Origin: Pseudomonadota bacterium
GTDB lineage: Bacteria > Pseudomonadota > Gammaproteobacteria > Steroidobacterales > Steroidobacteraceae
Length of the DNA: 7,739 nucleotides
Assembly: GCA_028067895.1 (NCBI GenBank)
Contig: JAPTUI010000196.1
Location: forward strand, 1-7,739
Direction: 5' to 3'
Shown one piece after another: positions 1-7,270 of the stretch. Below the pieces are notes generated by a model. That model saw only the letters and a program-made list of their open reading frames with translations. It searched no databases and was not told the origin of the DNA. How positions within the stretch are numbered: the first letter of the stretch is position 1; every line of letters starts with the position of its first letter. The translations under genes and the position numbers were made by a program.

Positions 1-1
1 C

Positions 2-2914
2 TACGGCGGCACTGGGTACACCGCCGGCAGTGCACAGGACTACGATCGCGCCCACGCGCTCGACGTGCCGCAGCTCTTCGCGTTTCTGCGCACCACGCAG
101 CCCGAGGCGTTCAAGAAACTGGCGCTCGCGGACGCGAATGATCCCAAGGACATCAACCGCCTTAAGTTCCTCGCCCGTCTGTCCGGTGAGGTCGGCAAGC
201 GCGGCGTGATCGACGTACTGCGCAAGGGCGTGGAGCACGGGCCGGTGCACTTCGACCTGTTCTACGGGACGCCGTCGCCGGGCAACGCGAAGGCTGAAAG
301 GCTGCACGGCAAGAACCGCTTCTCGATCACCCGCCAGCTCGCATACAGCATGGACGAGACGCGCCGCGCGCTTGACCTGTGTCTTTTTATCAACGGTCTG
401 CCCATAGCCACCTTTGAGCTGAAGAATAGTCTCACCAAGCAGACGGTCGAGGATGCCGTTCAGCAGTACAGGCGGGACCGCGACCCGCGCGAGCGTCTGT
501 TCGAGTTCGGCCGCTGCGTGGTGCACTTCGCGGTGGACGACGGTGAAGTGCGGATGTGCACTGAGCTGCGCGGCAACGGTTCGTGGTTCCTGCCCTTCAA
601 CAAGGGCTTCAATTACGGCGCGGGCAACCCGCCCAATCCGCACGGCCTCAAGACCGACTACCTGTGGAAAGAAGTGCTCACGCCAGCAGGACTCACGAAC
701 ATCCTTGAGAACTACGCGCAGGTTGTAGAGGAGAAGGATCCTCGCACCGGTAAGAAGAAGCGCAAGCAGGTGTGGCCGCGCTACCATCAACTGCGGCTCG
801 TGCGGCAGGCGCTGGCTGATGTGCGCACTCATGGTTCCGGCAAGCGCTATTTGATCCAGCACTCGGCGGGCAGCGGCAAGTCGAACTCCATCGCCTGGCT
901 GGCGCACCAGCTCATTGGCCTCGAGCGCGACGAGAAGGAAGTCTTCGACTCGGTCATCGTGGTGACCGACCGGCGCCTGCTGGACGACCAGATCCAGACG
1001 ACCATCAAGCAGTTCATGCAGGTGGGTGCGACCGTAGGCCATGCAGAGCGTTCCGGCGATTTGCGCCGGTTCATCGAGGAGGGCAAGAAGATCATCGTCT
1101 CTACAGTGCAGAAGTTCCCCTTCATCCTCGACGAGATTGCGACGGAGGGCGGCAAGACCTTCGCCATCATCATCGACGAGGCGCACTCGAGCCAGGGCGG
1201 CAAGACGTCGGCGGCGATGAGCCAGGCGCTCGGCGCCGCTGGCCAGCAAGGGGCGGAGGACGAAGACGCAGGACCTGATCCCGAGGACACGGTGAACGCG
1301 GCCCTCGAGCGGCGCATGGCGGCGCGCAAGATGCTGACCAACGCCAGCTACTTTGCCTTCACAGCCACGCCGAAGAACAAGACGCTGGAGATGTTCGGCG
1401 AACCGCTGCCTCCCGATGTCGAGGGCAAGGTCAAACACCGGCCCTTCCATAGTTACACCATGAAGCAGGCTGTCGAGGAGGGTTTCATCCTCGACGTGCT
1501 CAAGGCCTACACGCCTGTGGACAGCTACTACAAGCTGGTCAAGAAGACCGAGGACGACCCCGAGTTCGACACCAAGCGGGCGCGTAAGAAGCTGCGCCGC
1601 TATGTGGAGAGCCACGACCATGCGATCCGGCTCAAGGCCGAGATCATGGTCGACCATTTCCACGAGCAGGTGCTCGCAGCCGGGAAGATCGGCGGGCAGG
1701 CCCGCGCGATGGTGATCACCAGCGGCATCGAGCGGGCCATCCAGTACTTCCACGCCTTCAAGGCGTACTTGGTGGAGCGCAAGAGCCCGTACCAAGCCAT
1801 CGTCGCCTTCTCAGGTGAGCATGACTACAATGGGGCGAGGGTGAGCGAGGCGTCGCTCAACGGGTTCTCGAGCGGCGACATTGCCGGAAAGATCCAGACC
1901 GACCCGTACCGCTTCCTGATCTGCGCCGACAAGTTTCAGACCGGCTACGACGAGCCGCTGCTGCACACGATGTACGTGGACAAGCCGCTGTCAGGCATTA
2001 AGGCGGTGCAGACCCTTTCGCGCCTCAACCGCGCGCACCCGCAGAAGCACGACTGCTTCGTGCTCGACTTCCAGAACAACAGCGAAGCAATCACTTTCGC
2101 CTTCCAGGACTACTACCGCACCACGTTGCTTGCTGATGAGACCGACCCCAACAAGCTGCACGATCTCAAGGGGGCGCTTGATGCGGCCCAGGTTTACTCG
2201 CCGACGCAGGTGCGGAAGGTGGTCGAGCTGTTCCTCGGAGGCGCGGACCGCGACCAGCTCGACCCGATCCTCGATGCGTGCGTGGCGGTCTATGTGGACC
2301 GGCTCGACGAGGACGGTCAGGTGGAGTTCAAGGGCAAGGCCAAGGTGTTCTGCCGCACCTACGCCTTCCTCTCGTCGGTGATCCCCTACAGCAACGCCGA
2401 GTGGGAGAAGCTCTCGATTTTCCTCGATCTGCTCACGCCCAAGCTGCCGGCGCCGAAGGAGGAGGACCTCGCCAAGGGCATCCTCGACGCCATCGACATG
2501 GACAGCTACCGCGTCGAGAAGAAAGCAGCCATGAAGATCGCGCTGGCGGACGACGACGCGGAGATTGAGCCGGTGCCGACGGAGGCGGGCGGGTGGAAGG
2601 GCGAGCCCGAGTTGGATCGGCTGAGCAATATCCTGAAGACCTTCAACGAGCAGTTCGGCACCCTATTTACCGACACCGATCGGGTGGCCAAACGCATTCG
2701 CGAGGACATTGCGCCGAAAGTCGCTGCCGATGCGGCCTACCAGAATGCGAAGGAGAACACGCCGCACACCGCGCGCATGGCGCACGACCAGGCGCTGGCC
2801 AAGGTGATGCAGCACCTGCTGACAGACGACACGCAGGTCTACAAGCAGTTCGTCGAGAACGAATCGTTCAAGCGCTTCGTGGGCGACATGGTGTATGCGA
2901 TCACCAGCCGATAG
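2..2914 (+). CDS. hsdR: Type I restriction endonuclease subunit R (HsdR), 5' partial
   Basis: ATP-driven translocase and nuclease subunit of a type I restriction-modification complex; with HsdM and HsdS it pulls in unmethylated foreign DNA and cleaves it. The frame is open from base 2 with no stop, and the residues before the first in-window GTG (65-67) already fit the family's N-terminus (a DYDRAHALD stretch leading to TQP), so the gene starts left of the window and that GTG is not the true start. Numbering from the GTG, the PD-(D/E)xK nuclease core has D104 and E118-L-K120 (374-424), followed by a QxxxY-like AVQQYRRD. The SF2 helicase motor has Walker A HSAGSGKS (860-883), DEAH (1175-1186), FTATP (1358-1372) and the motif VI-like QTLSRLNR (2009-2032). 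The C-terminal end, KQFVENESFKRFVGD, is typical of HsdR. About 970 residues are visible against roughly 1000 usual, with no frameshift. Codons are strongly G/C-ending. hsdM and hsdS are not in the window. Confidence 0.95.
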   Translation, partial: YGGTGYTAGSAQDYDRAHALDVPQLFAFLRTTQPEAFKKLALADANDPKDINRLKFLARLSGEVGKRGVIDVLRKGVEHGPVHFDLFYGTPSPGNAKAERLHGKNRFSITRQLAYSMDETRRALDLCLFINGLPIATFELKNSLTKQTVEDAVQQYRRDRDPRERLFEFGRCVVHFAVDDGEVRMCTELRGNGSWFLPFNKGFNYGAGNPPNPHGLKTDYLWKEVLTPAGLTNILENYAQVVEEKDPRTGKKKRKQVWPRYHQLRLVRQALADVRTHGSGKRYLIQHSAGSGKSNSIAWLAHQLIGLERDEKEVFDSVIVVTDRRLLDDQIQTTIKQFMQVGATVGHAERSGDLRRFIEEGKKIIVSTVQKFPFILDEIATEGGKTFAIIIDEAHSSQGGKTSAAMSQALGAAGQQGAEDEDAGPDPEDTVNAALERRMAARKMLTNASYFAFTATPKNKTLEMFGEPLPPDVEGKVKHRPFHSYTMKQAVEEGFILDVLKAYTPVDSYYKLVKKTEDDPEFDTKRARKKLRRYVESHDHAIRLKAEIMVDHFHEQVLAAGKIGGQARAMVITSGIERAIQYFHAFKAYLVERKSPYQAIVAFSGEHDYNGARVSEASLNGFSSGDIAGKIQTDPYRFLICADKFQTGYDEPLLHTMYVDKPLSGIKAVQTLSRLNRAHPQKHDCFVLDFQNNSEAITFAFQDYYRTTLLADETDPNKLHDLKGALDAAQVYSPTQVRKVVELFLGGADRDQLDPILDACVAVYVDRLDEDGQVEFKGKAKVFCRTYAFLSSVIPYSNAEWEKLSIFLDLLTPKLPAPKEEDLAKGILDAIDMDSYRVEKKAAMKIALADDDAEIEPVPTEAGGWKGEPELDRLSNILKTFNEQFGTLFTDTDRVAKRIREDIAPKVAADAAYQNAKENTPHTARMAHDQALAKVMQHLLTDDTQVYKQFVENESFKRFVGDMVYAITSR

Positions 2915-2937
2915 GGCACGGGCCCCGTTGCCCGCGC
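2914..2937 (+). terminator. GC-rich hairpin just after hsdR, possible transcript end
   Basis: Directly after the hsdR stop, CGGGC (2919-2923) can pair with GCCCG (2930-2934) around a 6-base loop, and GC (2916-2917) with GC (2936-2937) outside one A/C mismatch. An alternative pairing uses GGGCA (2914-2918) with TGCCC (2929-2933). No run of T follows, so this is not a classic intrinsic terminator. It may only stabilise the 3' end of the transcript. Confidence 0.25.
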
Positions 2938-2994
2938 GGTCCTGTGCTGAAGGTCCGATACGTGAGAGGACGGCGTGAGTCCCCCATGAGCCCC

Positions 2995-3013
2995 GGATGA
3001 GCTGATGTCATCC
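2995..3013. repeat. Short inverted repeat between hsdR and the tRNA fragment
   Basis: GGATGA (2995-3000) and TCATCC (3008-3013) are perfect 6-base inverted arms around a 7-base loop. The site lies on the chromosome-facing side of the tRNA fragment, about 40 bases past its CCA end. It is too short and lacks the T-run needed to call it a terminator, and chance is possible. Confidence 0.2.
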
Positions 3014-3050
3014 AGCGGACCCGGATTTGTGGCGTAAGCCTTTGATTTAT

Positions 3051-3095
<45 letters not shown>

Positions 3096-3113
3096 CAGGG
3101 GCTCCCATTGTTC

Positions 3114-3140
3114 GCTGCGAGCGCGGAAGCGCAGCGCAGC
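3114..3140 (+). repeat. Strong GC hairpin with GGAA loop next to the attachment scar
   Basis: GCTGCG (3114-3119) pairs with CGCAGC (3135-3140), and inside it GCGC (3121-3124) pairs with GCGC (3129-3132) around a GGAA loop, a GNRA-type tetraloop if transcribed rightward. The two stems are separated by a 1x2 internal loop, giving 10 G/C-rich pairs. No T-run follows, so it is not a standard terminator. It starts only 19 bases inside the element end. It could be structural DNA used in recombination, an RNA element, or a remnant of an older gene. Confidence 0.45.
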
Positions 3141-3320
3141 TTGGCGTGCCGCGTCGGTGGGCAGAAATCGGGGCAACTCTGCGCAGCCCAATCAGAAAAT
3201 GAACGATGGCTCAAGTACTTATGCTCAAGATGTGGGGGCGGCTGGCTTCACTGGAACGATCAAAGAGTTACGTGGAACTCGAAACTCGTAGGTCCGCCAG
3301 GGGTACCCCGGGGGGGCGGA

Positions 3321-3464
3321 CTGGCTACCGTCACCGACGTAAACCGTGCGCTCGAGCGGCTCGCGCGCGCCTCAGATGATGAGCTCCCCGCTGCTTGGGA
3401 TGCGCTGAGCCGCGTAGTCCGTGAGTACGCGGCGCCGGGGGGCCCGGCGCGGATCCCGCGCTCG
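3321..3464 (+). pseudogene. Possible remnant of a small protein gene
   Basis: One frame here reads as a plausible helical protein segment (VNRALERLARASDDELPAAW, then DALSRVVREYAAP), with G/C-ending codons and heptad-like leucine/alanine spacing. There is no ATG or GTG in front of it. The same frame upstream runs through the tRNA fragment, and downstream it becomes proline/arginine-rich and unlike a protein. Switching frame near 3424 soon meets a stop. I do not recognise the family. It may be the remains of a gene cut or decayed near the element end, or chance in GC-rich DNA. Confidence 0.2.
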
Positions 3465-3590
3465 TCGAGGAGCCCTGATCGGGTCGAGATGCCTCACGGA
3501 TCGCGTCCCCAACGCTACGGCTTGGGCGGCGGCGTCCTCTATGAAAATATGCTCTGCGATGCTACCGTTCGCCAGGAGGGGCAATCAGTC

Positions 3591-3596
3591 AGGAGC
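3591..3596 (+). promoter_or_regulatory. Ribosome binding site of ietA
   Basis: AGGAGC lies 5 bases before the GTG at 3602. It supports that GTG as the start over any upstream codon: the frame opens only after a TGA at 3542-3544 and contains no ATG or GTG before 3602. Confidence 0.6.
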
Positions 3597-3601
3597 AGGC
3601 A

Positions 3602-4669
3602 GTGGCGCGAAGTGATCTTCTCGTCTCCATAGTGCGCGCGGGCATGGTCGGAGACAGGGATACTTTGCGCTCTTCGGTCGAGGCCGTGGTGGCTGATGAG
3701 CGGGGTAAGAGTCATCACATTCTGGCCGACCGCCTTGAAAGGACTCTGAATGCTGTCGCGGTGACTCCTCCAGCCCGGGCTTCGACGAGCCAGGCAGGGC
3801 GGGATTCTATACTTGAAAGCACTCCGCGCCGGCGGCTCGAGGACCTCATCCTGCCGTTGCCGGTCAGCCAGCAGGTCAAGCAGCTGGTTGAAGAGCAGCA
3901 CCGAGCAGATTTGCTTCGTGCGCACGGGATGCAACCCCGTCACCGAATCTTACTCTCCGGGCCACCCGGGAATGGAAAGACATCGGTTGCGGAAGCCATC
4001 GCTGAGGCGCTGGCCGTGCAGTTCTTCACAGTGCGCTATGACGCCCTCGTCGGCTCATATCTTGGGGAAACGAATACCCGGCTGGCGCGGCTGTTCGATT
4101 ACGCTCGCACGGTTCCGTGCGTCTTGTTCTTCGATGAATTTGATTCTGTAGGCAAGGAACGAGGAGATACCCACGAGACGGGAGAAATTAAGCGTGTGGT
4201 GTCGTTCTTGCTGATGCAAATCGATCAGCTTCCAAGTTATGTGGTGGCTATCGGTGCAACTAATCATTCTGAGTTGCTCGACAGGGCAGTATGGCGGCGA
4301 TTCCAGCTGCGACTTTCCCTGCCGCAACCTACGCACCAGGCGCTGACCGGCTTCCTGAGTCGCCAATTCGACTCCTGGCCCGAGTCCTCGGGCATCGAAG
4401 CCAACGTGCTGGCCGAGAGACTCGGTCCAATCAGTTTTGCTGAAGCGTTAGAATTCTGTCAGACCGTGCGTCGGCAGCACATTCTCTCGCTGGAAGGCCG
4501 CCCGCTACGGGATATTTTGCGGGAACAGATTACTCTCTGGACCAGCCGAGTAATTCCAACAAGCCATGCCGCACGACGCGATGAGACCCCTGCTTCGCCT
4601 GAACGCACCCGAGCCAGTAAAGCGACCCACAGGAAAGCCAAAGAAGATCCCGGGACCGACCAAGTTTGA
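3602..4669 (+). CDS. ietA: AAA+ ATPase of the IetAS system (antitoxin/regulator)
   Basis: Cytoplasmic AAA+ ATPase of 355 residues with no signal peptide or membrane segment. Domains in order: a helical N-terminal region (about 1-75, starting MARSDLLVS, which fits this ATPase group and supports the GTG start), a linker, and one AAA module (about 115-260). That module has Walker A GPPGNGKT (120-127, 3959-3982), Walker B LFFDEFD (D178-E179), sensor 1 ATN (219-221) and the arginine pair WRRF (R232-R233). A helical lid follows, then a charged, probably disordered tail from about residue 320. The ATPase sits directly before an S8 protease gene that overlaps its end by about 100 bases. This order matches IetA/IetS, where IetA is reported as the antitoxin to the protease IetS in plasmid stabilisation and both are needed in anti-phage screens. 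I infer that it restrains or remodels IetS using ATP. The AAA call is near certain; the IetA name rests on motifs plus partner. Confidence 0.9.
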   Translation: MARSDLLVSIVRAGMVGDRDTLRSSVEAVVADERGKSHHILADRLERTLNAVAVTPPARASTSQAGRDSILESTPRRRLEDLILPLPVSQQVKQLVEEQHRADLLRAHGMQPRHRILLSGPPGNGKTSVAEAIAEALAVQFFTVRYDALVGSYLGETNTRLARLFDYARTVPCVLFFDEFDSVGKERGDTHETGEIKRVVSFLLMQIDQLPSYVVAIGATNHSELLDRAVWRRFQLRLSLPQPTHQALTGFLSRQFDSWPESSGIEANVLAERLGPISFAEALEFCQTVRRQHILSLEGRPLRDILREQITLWTSRVIPTSHAARRDETPASPERTRASKATHRKAKEDPGTDQV

Positions 4670-7100
4670 GCTCGCTGAGCAGGTCCGGATGCATGGGCCT
4701 GTGTTCCAAAGACTGCGGGACGTCCTGAATCGAGAGGATGCAGCACTTCAGCTGCGCGCGGATCCGATGTCGCTGGCACCGGAACGAGTACTGGTATTCG
4801 AAGTAAACGGGCCAGTGCAGGACTTCGCAAGGGCTGTGACCAAAATCAAAGGACTCGAGTTCGCCGGAGAGGAAGAACTCGAACCGAGCGATCCCGACGA
4901 GCATGCCGAGCTTTATCTGCTGGTCCCACAGCTGGAGGCGTTGAATCAAATCCTCTCGCTCTGGGAGCGATGGGCAAAAACGGGCGAGCTACCGCAGGGC
5001 TACGCACCGTGGCGCAACCTATTTTTCTTGCTTCGCTCAGTGCGTCCCTGGGGACCGCAAGATCGCGTTTCACCAGCCAATAGAGATTACCTTGAAAAGT
5101 CCGTCGAGGATGCCCCGGATGACGAGCTGATTCGCATAGAAGTGGAACTGGTCTTCCGGAAGTCGGGCGATCGGGCCGAGGCTTCAGAGAAAGAAACCAG
5201 AGAGCGTATTCAACAGGCGAATGGCAGAGTGATTAATCGATCTCGGCGCCCCGAATTTGGGTACCATGCGTTGCTGGTTGATCTGCCCGCCGCCGAAATT
5301 CGACGCATTGCCAAACTGAGCCCGACATCCCTGGCAGGCGTAGATCCCGTTGTCTCCATCGTTCCGCAGAGCCTCGGAACGGTTGAGGGAGCGGGCGACC
5401 GGATTGCCGCAGACGAGCATCGCCCTGCACCGCAAAATCCGGTGCCAATTGCCGGAATCCTTGATGCCGTGCCCGTGCAGGCTCATCCCCTTCTCCGGGA
5501 CTATCTTATCTCAGAGGACCCACAAGACCTCGAGGCAAGAGCGGTGGGTGAGCGTGTTCATGGGACGGCAATGGCCTCACTTGTCATCCACGGCGATCTG
5601 AACGATCTCCCGACACCCATTAGTCGGAGGGTGTACTTCCAGCCTGTGATGTATGCGTCCGCGTCGGGAGATGAGCGGTTTCAGGAAGACAAGCTCATCA
5701 TTGACGTCATTGTCGCCGCTGTGATGCACATGCGAGAAAACGGCGGCGAGGAAGTAATTGTTGTGAATCTGTCCCTGGGCGATCGGACTCGGCCGTTCTC
5801 AGGGAGGATATCGACCTGGGCGCGGGCTCTCGACTATCTTGCCTTCTCTTACCACATTCTCTTCCTGGTGAGCGCTGGCAACGCTGACGACAAGATTATT
5901 CTTCACGATAGCGCTGACGAGGCAGCCTTTCTCCAACTTGAGGCCGCAGAGCGCGGCCGAGCGATCTTCCGTGGATTGGACGCAGCTAAGGCCGCACGGC
6001 GTATCTTGGCGCCCGCGGATACGGTTAACGGGTTGACCGTGGGAGCTTGGCACCGCGATGCCGCTGAAGAGTTTCCCGGGAACTCGCCATTCTCTCCCTA
6101 CCAGGATGAAAAAATGCCGGCCTTACCGTCACGTTTGGGATCAGGGTTGCATCGGGCTACCAAGCCGGAACTCCTGATGGCGGGAGGGCGCCAACCGGTT
6201 GTCATTGAACCCGCGAGTGCTCCCGCCACACTGATTCCTCATCGCAATCCGAGTCGTTACTGGGGGCTGAGAGTCGCGGCACCGCCGAAAGACGGCTCAT
6301 CTAATGAACAACATTTCACAATGGGCACGAGTGCGGCGACGGCGCTCGCAACCCACACGGCGCACCGCATCTTTGATGCGCTGGAAGGAGCCTATCCCGC
6401 CTTGGTTGAGCCAATGGCGCTGTCCGAACGTGCCGTTTTGGTAAAAGCGCTCCTGGTTCATGCTGCATCATGGCGGGGTTCAGAGAACTTTATTCGGCCG
6501 ATCATAGATCCCGATGAGGAGCAACACCATGAGCACTGGAGAAGCGAGGTTAGTCGACATTTGGGCTACGGCTTCGTAGAGCCAGACGACTCCGTAGCTT
6601 GCAGCGACGACAGGGCAACTCTCTGGGCCACAGGTGAGTTGGAACCAGATGGGGCGGCGCTGTTCTCCATTCCGATTCCTGCAGCCTTCGGTACTGACGC
6701 GGGCCCACGAGAAGTCCGCGCCACGCTTGCGTGGTTCACTCCGATACTTCCCGGGCATCTGGCGTATCGCTCTGTGAGGCTCAAGCTGATAAGTTTGAGC
6801 GAAGAGGCCCTGGAGGTCGCCGGAATCGGCAGCACAACGGCACAGCCGAGTCACACGCAGGTTGAACGCGGAACCGTTGTCCATCGCCGTTGGCGGGGTG
6901 AAGATATCGGCGCGAGTGGGGACACCGCGTTTGTCACGCTCAAAGTTCAGCGGGAGCCAGATACCGGAACGCCGATCGACGAGGCCATTCCATTCGGCCT
7001 TGCGGTAACGGTGATGATGCCGGGGGCCGTCAAGGTCTACGACCAAGTACTAGAGACCGTCGCTATCAAACCAAGAATTCCTATCCAGCTTCAAGGCTGA
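4566..7100 (+). CDS. ietS: Subtilisin-like serine protease of the IetAS system (toxin/effector)
   Basis: S8-family peptidase of 844 residues without a signal peptide, so it should act in the cytoplasm. Residues 1-185 form a family-specific N-terminal region. Residues about 190-268 (IEVELVFR to VVSIVPQ) look like an I9-type propeptide fold. The catalytic domain spans about 290-620 with D300 (GILDAV, 5463-5465), H332 (HGTAMA, 5559-5561), oxyanion N439 (SAGN, 5880-5882) and S589 (GTSAAT, 6330-6332), so the triad is intact. A beta-rich C-terminal part follows (about 640-844). It overlaps ietA by 104 bases. ATG 4581 (M6), giving MRPLLRLN, is an equally good start; neither ATG has a clear Shine-Dalgarno, which suggests translational coupling to ietA. 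By analogy with IetS it is the toxic effector held in check by the ATPase and released on infection or loss of the element. Its substrate is unknown. Third codon positions are less G/C-biased than in hsdR. Confidence 0.92.
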   Translation: MPHDAMRPLLRLNAPEPVKRPTGKPKKIPGPTKFELAEQVRMHGPVFQRLRDVLNREDAALQLRADPMSLAPERVLVFEVNGPVQDFARAVTKIKGLEFAGEEELEPSDPDEHAELYLLVPQLEALNQILSLWERWAKTGELPQGYAPWRNLFFLLRSVRPWGPQDRVSPANRDYLEKSVEDAPDDELIRIEVELVFRKSGDRAEASEKETRERIQQANGRVINRSRRPEFGYHALLVDLPAAEIRRIAKLSPTSLAGVDPVVSIVPQSLGTVEGAGDRIAADEHRPAPQNPVPIAGILDAVPVQAHPLLRDYLISEDPQDLEARAVGERVHGTAMASLVIHGDLNDLPTPISRRVYFQPVMYASASGDERFQEDKLIIDVIVAAVMHMRENGGEEVIVVNLSLGDRTRPFSGRISTWARALDYLAFSYHILFLVSAGNADDKIILHDSADEAAFLQLEAAERGRAIFRGLDAAKAARRILAPADTVNGLTVGAWHRDAAEEFPGNSPFSPYQDEKMPALPSRLGSGLHRATKPELLMAGGRQPVVIEPASAPATLIPHRNPSRYWGLRVAAPPKDGSSNEQHFTMGTSAATALATHTAHRIFDALEGAYPALVEPMALSERAVLVKALLVHAASWRGSENFIRPIIDPDEEQHHEHWRSEVSRHLGYGFVEPDDSVACSDDRATLWATGELEPDGAALFSIPIPAAFGTDAGPREVRATLAWFTPILPGHLAYRSVRLKLISLSEEALEVAGIGSTTAQPSHTQVERGTVVHRRWRGEDIGASGDTAFVTLKVQREPDTGTPIDEAIPFGLAVTVMMPGAVKVYDQVLETVAIKPRIPIQLQG

Positions 7101-7270
7101 GGATTTTTAGGGGTTTGGCCAAGTTCCATGAGGTATCGGCGCTGACTTAAAGGTTAAATGAGGGTTGACGGAACGGTTTCGACTGTTTCGTTCCCGAATG
7201 CCTACGTCCCCGAAGCGGGTCCTCAACAGCTCACCTGGCCCAGCGTTCGTTTTCCCTGGGGGCAACGCTC
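7101..7270. other. Gap between converging ietS and integrase genes
   Basis: This 170-base gap separates two genes that converge. No strong two-way terminator is visible: GGAACG (7170-7175) and CGTTCC (7189-7194) form only a 6-pair hairpin with a 13-base loop and no T-run. At 7201-7214 the gap holds a one-base-expanded copy of part of the tRNA-Pro anticodon region, listed separately. No gene is supported here. Confidence 0.5.
7201..7214 (-). repeat. Near-copy of the tRNA-Pro anticodon segment
   Basis: CCTACGTCCCCGAA matches CCTACGTCCCGAA at 3083-3095 except for one extra C, in the same orientation. In the tRNA this covers the anticodon loop and 3' anticodon stem, which is where the two ends of the element would recombine. 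The match does not extend clearly on either side. It may be a decayed or secondary attachment-like site, or chance. Confidence 0.3.

Larger units (their letters stand above)
3096..3601. other. Left end of the inserted element, no convincing gene
   Basis: About 500 bases lie between the attachment scar and ietA. Frames that stay open here run through the tRNA fragment or have unnatural composition, so I call no complete gene. The stretch holds a strong hairpin (3114-3140), a GGGGTACCCC palindrome (about 3299-3308) running into a G-rich run, a short protein-like segment (3321-3464), and the leader of ietA. A possible weak promoter is TTGGGC (3522-3527) with AAATAT (3545-3550) at 17-base spacing; the match is poor. 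An AGGAGG at 3574-3579 is too far from the ietA GTG to serve it, and no standard start codon follows it closely. Confidence 0.6.

Noticed and set aside
847..1341. Minus-strand open frame of 164 codons inside hsdR
   Set aside because: It is antisense to the helicase motifs of hsdR and serine/arginine-rich, as expected for a shadow in GC-rich DNA.
6480..7046. Minus-strand open frame of 188 codons inside ietS
   Set aside because: It is antisense to the C-terminal part of ietS, shows no recognisable domain and has no ribosome site.
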